The translations under genes and the position numbers were made by a program. DNA of 64,000 nt from an uncultured Armatimonadota bacterium (GTDB lineage: Bacteria; Armatimonadota; Fimbriimonadia; Fimbriimonadales; Fimbriimonadaceae), in contig CAIVDU010000036.1 in assembly GCA_903904815.1 (NCBI GenBank), forward strand, positions 62,001 to 126,000. The letters run 5' to 3'. Of the stretch, positions 58,879 to 64,000 are shown piece after piece; positions within the stretch are counted from its first letter, which is position 1, and each line of letters opens with the position of its first letter. The notes under the pieces were generated by a model. That model worked only from the letters and a program-made list of their open reading frames with translations. It made no database searches and was not told where the DNA came from.

Positions 58879-61230
58879 CTACGAGTGCATTTTGGTCACG
58901 AGGGATACCGCGACCAGGAACAGCTCATCCACCGGATGGTCGGCAAATGACTGGAGGGCAGGGTGCGGATTGGAGTCGGCCAACTGCCGAAGGGCTTCTG
59001 CTTCGTCGCCGCTGCCGTAGAGATTGAGAGCCATTCGCAATGCCGGATCCCGACGACCGGATCCCCTGGCCAGTTCGAGTAGGGCGGTATCGCGGGCCAT
59101 CTCGCCCAACAGCATCAGCCGATAGACTTCGCTTTGGACGTCTACGAGTCGTGCCACTCCTAGCAGCGCCCTGCGGCGAGTGATCACCGATACGCTTTGG
59201 GCGGCGACGTCAAGGATCATCGGGAGGTCTTCCAGGCTTCCCACCGCTCCAAGCGCGTAGGCAACCTCTGCGTTTGCCTCATCCCGATAGCGAGCCAAGG
59301 AAGCCCGAACGGCATCGTGGCATGATGCCAGCCCGATCTCGGAGCACGCCTCGGCCGCCGCAATTCGAACGCTGGGCAAGGGGTCCAGTAGCGAGGCGCC
59401 GATGACTCCTGCCGCCTTATGCCCTCCGATCCGACGAAGTCCCTGCAGGGCCGCTCGGCGCAGATCAGGGTCTTCAGACTGTTCTGCCGCGTGGATGAGT
59501 GCCTCCTCAACAATCGCCGAAGGGTGACCACCAGCCTTCTCCGCGATTTGCGTCAGAGCCCGCGCCGAAGCACGCCTGATGAGGCTTGTTGGGCTTGTGA
59601 GGGTCGTGATCAACGCTGGTATCGCCGAAGAATGGCCCAGACTGCCCAGAGCGTGAACGGCCTCCTCTTCCAGAAGGTCAGGGTGCTCTTGCAACTGATG
59701 AATCAATTCTCCGACCGCTCGGGGATCGCTCAGGCGGGCAAGTGCTTCCGCCGCTTGACGTCTCACGCTGGGAAGAGGATCGTGGAGCGCACGAATAATC
59801 TCGTCGCTCGCGAGAGTGACTCGTCCTTGCGCGACGTTGGCGATGGCCTCCTGCCGTTCCCCAATATCCGACGAGCGGGCGAGGGTTCTCACTGCTTTCA
59901 TGCCTCGGGGAGTAATGCCGCCGAGGTCTCTCAGCGTTGTCTTGACTCCACTTGCCCCTTCTTCACGAACACGTAAAAGGAAGAACACCGCGATGAATCG
60001 TGCAGCGGCAGTAATGACGAACACCGTCTTATACGCACTCATCGCGTTGCCCAGGTCGTGTCGGAGCACGGCCATGATCGCCGCGCCAAGAATGGGCGAA
60101 AATCCTCCGACCAACGACATGACGGTCATGGCTGCCGCAAGGTAATTGGCTCGATCCTCCGGCTTTGCTGTCGCCAGCATCAAGTTGAACTGACAAAGGT
60201 TGAGGCCGCACCATACAAGTCCCATGAAGAAGTGCGTCGTGAGCAGCAGGACCGAGTCGTACATCGGGGCGCCCGGCTTAGTCATCACCCACGGGATCGC
60301 GTGGCATGCCAAGGCGAATCCAGTGATGGTCAGCAGGGGCTTGTTGCCGTATTTGTCGGCGAAGAAACCCCAGGTCGCAGCGGAGGCGATTGTTCCGATC
60401 GCGATCGCCATTTGGAGCCCTTGAATCACCTCGAAGTTGAGGTTCAACGATTCCCGAGCGAACGCCGTGAAAAGGTTGCCGGGAAAAGTCTGGCCGAACA
60501 TCGACACGCCGAGGAAGAGCAGAACCTTGCGATAGGCACGATCCCCAAATGGGGCTCCGATGGCCCGGATTCCTGCCTTAAGGTCTTGGCGAATAGGGTG
60601 AACCCGCGGCAGGTCCGGCATGCGATTAAAGAACCACATGCTGATTCCTGCGCAGATCAGTCCCAGCGCAAAAACCGACGCGAAACCGATCTTGTCGCCC
60701 TGAGACCCTCGAATGAAATCAAGGCCCACCGCGCCAACAATGCCGACGGCCGCCCCCACCGCCGTCATGATTGCGTTACGTCGAGAGAAGTAGAAGCCAC
60801 GTGACTGGGGAGGCACCATCTCCGCGATCCAGTCGTTGTAAATCGAACTTCCGACGTTCGTCAGACAACTCGCCAACGCCACGCAAAGCGTGAGAAGCAG
60901 AAGCTTAACCCCGTTGTTAATCGGAACGAGGGGGAGGATGATGAACGGCAAGTAGAACAAACGCCACATTGCCCCGAAGGGTTGGACGAACCGCTTGTAA
61001 CTGTTGAACCCGCGCCCCCAAATCGCTCCCGGAATCTGCAGGAAGCCCGCAAGGGAAGGGATGGCGGAAAGGACGCCGATCCACATGTCGGAGCCGCCCA
61101 AGGACTGGACAAATCCAACAAGAAACGCCCCCGCGACCAAGGTCACAAACGCGGTCGCGAACGCCCCGTCCGCGTTCGCGGTCCGCAGCGACGAGATGGT
61201 TTCTATCCTTGAAACTGACCGCGTAGACAT
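58879..61230 (-). CDS. MFS transporter fused to a HEAT-repeat domain
   Basis: A 783-residue membrane protein. The N-terminal 430 residues form a 12-helix major facilitator fold: ATAFVTLVAGAFLVGFVQSL, DMWIGVLSAIPSLAGFLQIP, RGFYFSRRNAIMTAVGAAVG. From about residue 455 the protein becomes soluble and consists of some ten HEAT/PBS-lyase-like repeats, each about 31 residues (DPLPSVRRQAAEALARLSDP, EEAVHALGSLGHSSAIPALI, DPDLRRAALQGLRRIGGHKA and similar). The repeats should fold into a curved alpha-solenoid on the cytoplasmic side that binds a partner or senses a signal. Transport substrate unknown. It is a single gene, divergent from the response regulator gene. Confidence 0.85.
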   Translation of the reverse strand: MSTRSVSRIETISSLRTANADGAFATAFVTLVAGAFLVGFVQSLGGSDMWIGVLSAIPSLAGFLQIPGAIWGRGFNSYKRFVQPFGAMWRLFYLPFIILPLVPINNGVKLLLLTLCVALASCLTNVGSSIYNDWIAEMVPPQSRGFYFSRRNAIMTAVGAAVGIVGAVGLDFIRGSQGDKIGFASVFALGLICAGISMWFFNRMPDLPRVHPIRQDLKAGIRAIGAPFGDRAYRKVLLFLGVSMFGQTFPGNLFTAFARESLNLNFEVIQGLQMAIAIGTIASAATWGFFADKYGNKPLLTITGFALACHAIPWVMTKPGAPMYDSVLLLTTHFFMGLVWCGLNLCQFNLMLATAKPEDRANYLAAAMTVMSLVGGFSPILGAAIMAVLRHDLGNAMSAYKTVFVITAAARFIAVFFLLRVREEGASGVKTTLRDLGGITPRGMKAVRTLARSSDIGERQEAIANVAQGRVTLASDEIIRALHDPLPSVRRQAAEALARLSDPRAVGELIHQLQEHPDLLEEEAVHALGSLGHSSAIPALITTLTSPTSLIRRASARALTQIAEKAGGHPSAIVEEALIHAAEQSEDPDLRRAALQGLRRIGGHKAAGVIGASLLDPLPSVRIAAAEACSEIGLASCHDAVRASLARYRDEANAEVAYALGAVGSLEDLPMILDVAAQSVSVITRRRALLGVARLVDVQSEVYRLMLLGEMARDTALLELARGSGRRDPALRMALNLYGSGDEAEALRQLADSNPHPALQSFADHPVDELFLVAVSLVTKMHS

Positions 61231-61364
61231 TCCGACCTAAAGCATGGTGCAAGGGAAGCAATCATCGCCGCCCTGTCTCAGAAAGCATGTTAAACCTTCT
61301 CATGAAATCTTGGGGCATTTGAACTCCGCCCGCCTTGGGCGTTCCCCGGTATTCTTTAGGGTCC

Positions 61365-61820
61365 ATGAGGGTGCTGGTGATTGATGATGAGGAGGCGGTA
61401 CTGAGATCGGTGCGCCGTCGACTCGAAAGGGAAGGGTACGCAGTCGAGACAGCCGGGGATGCGGTCGAGGGAACGAAGCGAATCCTGGAAGAATCCCAGC
61501 CTTTCGACGCCATCGTCACCGACATGAGCATGGATTCTCCCGACTCTGGCCTACGGGTGCTTCACGCCGCGTTCAGTCGAGACCTTTTCGCCGCGGTAAT
61601 CGTGATGACCGCCTACGGAAACGTGACCAATGCGGTCGAGTGCATGCGAAGGGGCGCCTATGACTACATCGAGAAGAACGCTCCCGGCGTGGACGCTTAC
61701 GAACTGCTCACTGAGAAACTCAACCAGGCTCTGGATCGTCGTCGACGAGACGCAAGAGCGGTGGCCATGTTTGACCGATTTTCCATCAAATCGGAAATCG
61801 AACCATCCGATTCCGACTAG
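61365..61820 (+). CDS. Response regulator receiver protein
   Basis: A 151-residue CheY-like receiver. VLVIDDEEAVLRSVRRRLER opens with the acidic pair. VTDMSMDSPDSGLRVL carries the phospho-Asp, followed by VIVMTAYGNVTNAVECMRRG and YDYIEKN, with the conserved Thr and Lys. About 35 C-terminal residues (EKLNQALDRRRRDARAVAMF) are helical and charged; no output domain is visible. I start at ATG 61365; the frame reaches 61335, but those residues are not part of the fold. It is a single-domain regulator, with no kinase nearby. Confidence 0.88.
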   Translation: MRVLVIDDEEAVLRSVRRRLEREGYAVETAGDAVEGTKRILEESQPFDAIVTDMSMDSPDSGLRVLHAAFSRDLFAAVIVMTAYGNVTNAVECMRRGAYDYIEKNAPGVDAYELLTEKLNQALDRRRRDARAVAMFDRFSIKSEIEPSDSD

Positions 61821-61886
61821 TTAGGCGATCGTGTCGTAACCTGTCTGGAACGAGGAACATTGTCTTCCTCGTAGAATAGGTTCTTC

Positions 61887-63209
61887 ATGATCTCCGCCAT
61901 CGCCCTCCTTGTCCTACGTTCTCAAGTCGATAGCCGACTGAAGAACGACTACCGCGCTGACAAGGAGGGTTGGGTCTACGTCCACCTCGAAGGAGAGCCA
62001 CAGGATGTCGGCTACGGATACGGAACGCTGCTCTCCTCCGAGATCGACGATGCTCAGAAGGCGCTCCACCTTTCACTCAAGCGAGAAACAGGAAAGGATT
62101 GGCCGTATTACCGAGAAACCGCCAAGAAGCTGTTCTGGAATCACGTGCCCAAGGAATATCAAGACGAGTTGTCCGGCCAGGCCGAGGGACTGCAGGGCAA
62201 AGGCCTCAAATACGACACCTGGGACGTACTCGCTTTCAACTCCTACATTGAGCTGTCTCAGTACTACCTCCCCTGGCTAGCCCATCATCCATCGAACAAA
62301 GAGTCTTGCAGTGCGTTCATTGCCACCGGCGCACAGACCAAAGACGGACAGATCGTGATGGGACACGAACTGTGGTGGGACTACCTGATGGGGCAACGCT
62401 TCAACGCCGTTCTCGATATCACCCCGACTCGCGGTAATCGAGTCGTGATGGATGCTCTCTGTGGCTTTATCCATAGCGGGTCCGATTTCGCCCTGAACTC
62501 TCAGGGAATGGTGCTTTGCGAAACCACCATTTCCGGCTTCTCCGGGTTCGACCCGAACGGGGTACCAGAGTTTGTTCGGATGCGCCAGTCCATTCAATAC
62601 GCGAACAATCTCGATGATTTCGCCAAGCTCATGAAGGATGGAAACAACGGGGGCTATGCCAACACGTGGTTGGTAGGTGACACCAAGACGAATGAGATCG
62701 GCAAACTCGAGCTCGGTCTTAAGAACGTGACATTCGATCGCAAGAAGGACGGCGCCTACGTGGGATCCAACTTCCCTGAAAGCCCGAAACTGATCGCCGA
62801 GGAAGTCCCTGGAGGCTGGAACCCTGACCCCTCCACCAACGGCTGTGAACAAAGGCGCGTACGATTCACCCACCTCCTCGACCAAAACCTTGGAACCATC
62901 GATGAAGTCAAAGCCGAACAGTTCCTCGCCGACACGTTCAACGAAGTGAGCGGAAAAGACGAAATCGGGGGAGCGACCCTGTGCGGCAGTTTCCTCCCTG
63001 ATCCAGGTGGCGCCGTCAACGCAAAGGTGGTTACTGCCGCATCCGCTCGAAAGATGCAGTTCTGGGGTCGAATGGGAATTCCAAACGGCAGCGTCTTCGA
63101 TGCCAAGAAGCATTTCGAGCAGTTCCCAAGCGACCGTCCGCTAGACCCACTGCTACGCAGCATTCCAAAGCGTGAGTGGACTCAGTTCCCGGTCGACAAG
63201 AAGAATTAG
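61887..63209 (+). CDS. C45 family autoproteolytic acyltransferase/phospholipase B-like hydrolase
   Basis: A 440-residue Ntn-hydrolase related to phospholipase B-like and peptidase C45 proteins. The N-terminus MISAIALLVLRSQV is hydrophobic and may be a signal peptide. Family features: GYGYGTLLSSEIDDAQKALH, NSYIELSQYYLPW and ESCSAFIATGAQTKDGQIVM, where Cys is the probable nucleophile exposed by self-cleavage. MGHELWWDYLMGQRFNAVLD and ALNSQGMVLCETTISGFSGF are typical of the hydrolase fold. The C-terminal DGAYVGSNFPE and R-R-V-R-F-T-H follow. The substrate could be an N-acyl or phospholipid amide bond. A hairpin follows the stop directly. Confidence 0.8.
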   Translation: MISAIALLVLRSQVDSRLKNDYRADKEGWVYVHLEGEPQDVGYGYGTLLSSEIDDAQKALHLSLKRETGKDWPYYRETAKKLFWNHVPKEYQDELSGQAEGLQGKGLKYDTWDVLAFNSYIELSQYYLPWLAHHPSNKESCSAFIATGAQTKDGQIVMGHELWWDYLMGQRFNAVLDITPTRGNRVVMDALCGFIHSGSDFALNSQGMVLCETTISGFSGFDPNGVPEFVRMRQSIQYANNLDDFAKLMKDGNNGGYANTWLVGDTKTNEIGKLELGLKNVTFDRKKDGAYVGSNFPESPKLIAEEVPGGWNPDPSTNGCEQRRVRFTHLLDQNLGTIDEVKAEQFLADTFNEVSGKDEIGGATLCGSFLPDPGGAVNAKVVTAASARKMQFWGRMGIPNGSVFDAKKHFEQFPSDRPLDPLLRSIPKREWTQFPVDKKN

Positions 63210-63236
63210 CCAAAGGTTTTCCTAAACCCTTTGGCT
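63208..63236 (+). terminator. Hairpin after the C45 hydrolase, weak terminator
   Basis: AGCCAAAGG (63208-63216) pairs with CCTTTGGCT (63228-63236) around an 11-nt loop, overlapping the stop codon. Only TTGAG follows, so T-tract support is poor. Confidence 0.35.
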
Positions 63237-63389
63237 TGAGTCGAAGCGGTCGGGGCTAGCCGACCCTCCGCCTAATTACCGCCATCCTCAGCCCACTGAC
63301 CAGGGTGAGGTCGTACGCCTCCGGCGTAACAGGCGGCGACAGTTAGGGTCCAATCCGCTTACACCACGTATGGCACAGAAATCGAGCGG

Positions 63390-63450
63390 TCGATCTTGTC
63401 GCAAGTCATTAGGTCCGACTTGCGCAAGGATCCGTCCCTCGTCGGGATGA
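63390..63450. repeat. Possible interspersed intergenic repeat with hairpins
   Basis: A perfect 8-bp stem, CGCAAGTC (63400-63407) with GACTTGCG (63417-63424), is followed by GGATCCGTCCCTCGTCGGGATGACGG-like sequence (63428-63453), an imperfect second hairpin. Sequences of this kind often recur between genes. This copy is the only one in the window, so repetition is a guess. Confidence 0.3.
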
Positions 63451-63475
63451 CGGTTCGCCTTCCGGCGCTCCAAAT

Positions 63476-64000
63476 CTACTCGCCGGGACGGAAGACGCTC
63501 AGAACGTTGGAGAAGTCATCCGTCCAGGCCGGCGTTGTCGGCTCGACCGAAATGGGACTGCCAAGATCCTCGAGGCCATTGAAGTCGTCGGTGTCCTTCG
63601 CCAGATAGACCCACTTCGATGGTTGCTTGCCCAGCGCCTTCTCGTCGTCGGTAGCGCCGTCGTCGTTCTCAACTGTTTTCAATCCAAGATCTCGGGCAAT
63701 CGCCCCAAGGACGATGCTGAGGTCCAAATACCGATTCGAGATGTGTGCACAAATCACCCCGTGATGACCCAACTTCTGGAGATACATCTTGAAGGCCTCC
63801 TCGGTGAGGAGGTGAACGGGAATCGCGTCGGAACTAAACGCGTCCAGCACGATCATGCCGTACTTGTGGTCCGGCGCCTCCGCCAACGATAGCCGTGCGT
63901 CGCCCATGATGATCCGGACGTCAGCCTTGGAGTCCCGCACGAAGCTGAAATACTTAGGATCAGTCGCGATCGTCTTAACGACGGGATCGATCTCAAAGAA
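63476..64000 (-). CDS. C-terminal part of a spermidine-synthase-like (fused MFS/spermidine synthase type) protein (partial)
   Basis: The frame is open to the window end (64000) and stops at 63476, giving 174 residues of the C-terminus. It reads FFEIDPVVKTIATDPKYFSF near the start, then DVRIIMGDARLSLAEA and GMIVLDAFSSDAIPVHLLTE. These are the aminopropyltransferase/SAM-binding motifs; the DAFSSDAIPVHLLT segment is typical of fused MFS/spermidine synthase-like proteins. The C-terminal remainder WVYLAKDTDDFNGLEDLGSP ends WTDDFSNVLSVFRPGE. The N-terminal part lies beyond the window, so membrane segments cannot be judged. Real aminopropyl transfer is not certain in this family. Confidence 0.8.
   Translation of the reverse strand, partial: FFEIDPVVKTIATDPKYFSFVRDSKADVRIIMGDARLSLAEAPDHKYGMIVLDAFSSDAIPVHLLTEEAFKMYLQKLGHHGVICAHISNRYLDLSIVLGAIARDLGLKTVENDDGATDDEKALGKQPSKWVYLAKDTDDFNGLEDLGSPISVEPTTPAWTDDFSNVLSVFRPGE

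Overview
The window comes from a moderately GC-rich, diderm (outer-membrane) bacterium. It most resembles Armatimonadota, class Fimbriimonadia. That assignment is inferred from four features: four dispersed pseudopilin-like proteins with the [28 protein letters not shown]-type N-terminus split by unrelated genes, a DUF3084 gene next to LPS-transport genes, many exported glycoside hydrolases, and a one-piece tmRNA. No transposase, prophage, CRISPR array or rRNA gene was seen.

Layout. 1-3.4 kb: the tail of a probable chemotaxis receptor, a membrane-anchored three-PAS histidine kinase and an EamA-type transporter. 3.4-19.4 kb: an apparently complete L-rhamnoside utilisation locus. A divergent region (10673-10772) separates a leftward operon (GH78 alpha-L-rhamnosidase, RhaT-RhaP-RhaQ-RhaS importer) from a rightward series (DeoR regulator, rhamnose isomerase, fused rhamnulose-1-P aldolase/dehydrogenase, rhamnulokinase, LutA-LutB-LutC lactate oxidation). 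Together these could take rhamnosides outside the cell to DHAP and pyruvate inside. 19.5-24 kb: two pseudopilins, a small lipoprotein and a TPR-sulfotransferase. 24-33 kb: a second sugar ABC importer flanked by two putative glycoside hydrolases and a serine hydrolase, with palindromic candidate operators.

33-45.6 kb: a lone receiver domain, a large zinc metalloprotease with calcium-binding repeats, purM, an ECF sigma factor, tRNA-Lys(UUU), a GMC oxidoreductase with its small subunit, two more pseudopilins, an SSS symporter with a large hydrophilic insertion and its DUF485 partner. 45.9-54.9 kb (minus strand): rlmN, LptC/LptA/OstA-like proteins, lptB, an LptF/G permease, DUF3084, an RNase H-fold protein and pyrG, almost without gaps. 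54.9-64 kb: small exported and hypothetical proteins, an Xaa-Pro aminopeptidase, a UBP zinc-finger protein, tmRNA (ssrA), a decayed Uma2 fragment, an MFS-HEAT fusion, a response regulator, a C45/phospholipase B-like hydrolase and the C-terminal part of a spermidine-synthase-like protein cut by the window edge.

The items most worth a second look are the MFS-HEAT fusion, the outer-membrane lpt cluster with three LptA/C-like proteins and no LptD, the apparent AUA start of the rhamnose ATPase, the 18-bp LacI-like palindrome before a GH gene, the perfect Shine-Dalgarno that points at a 13-codon out-of-frame ORF instead of the metalloprotease, and the insertion in the SSS symporter. I did not find a clear, wholly new multi-gene system.
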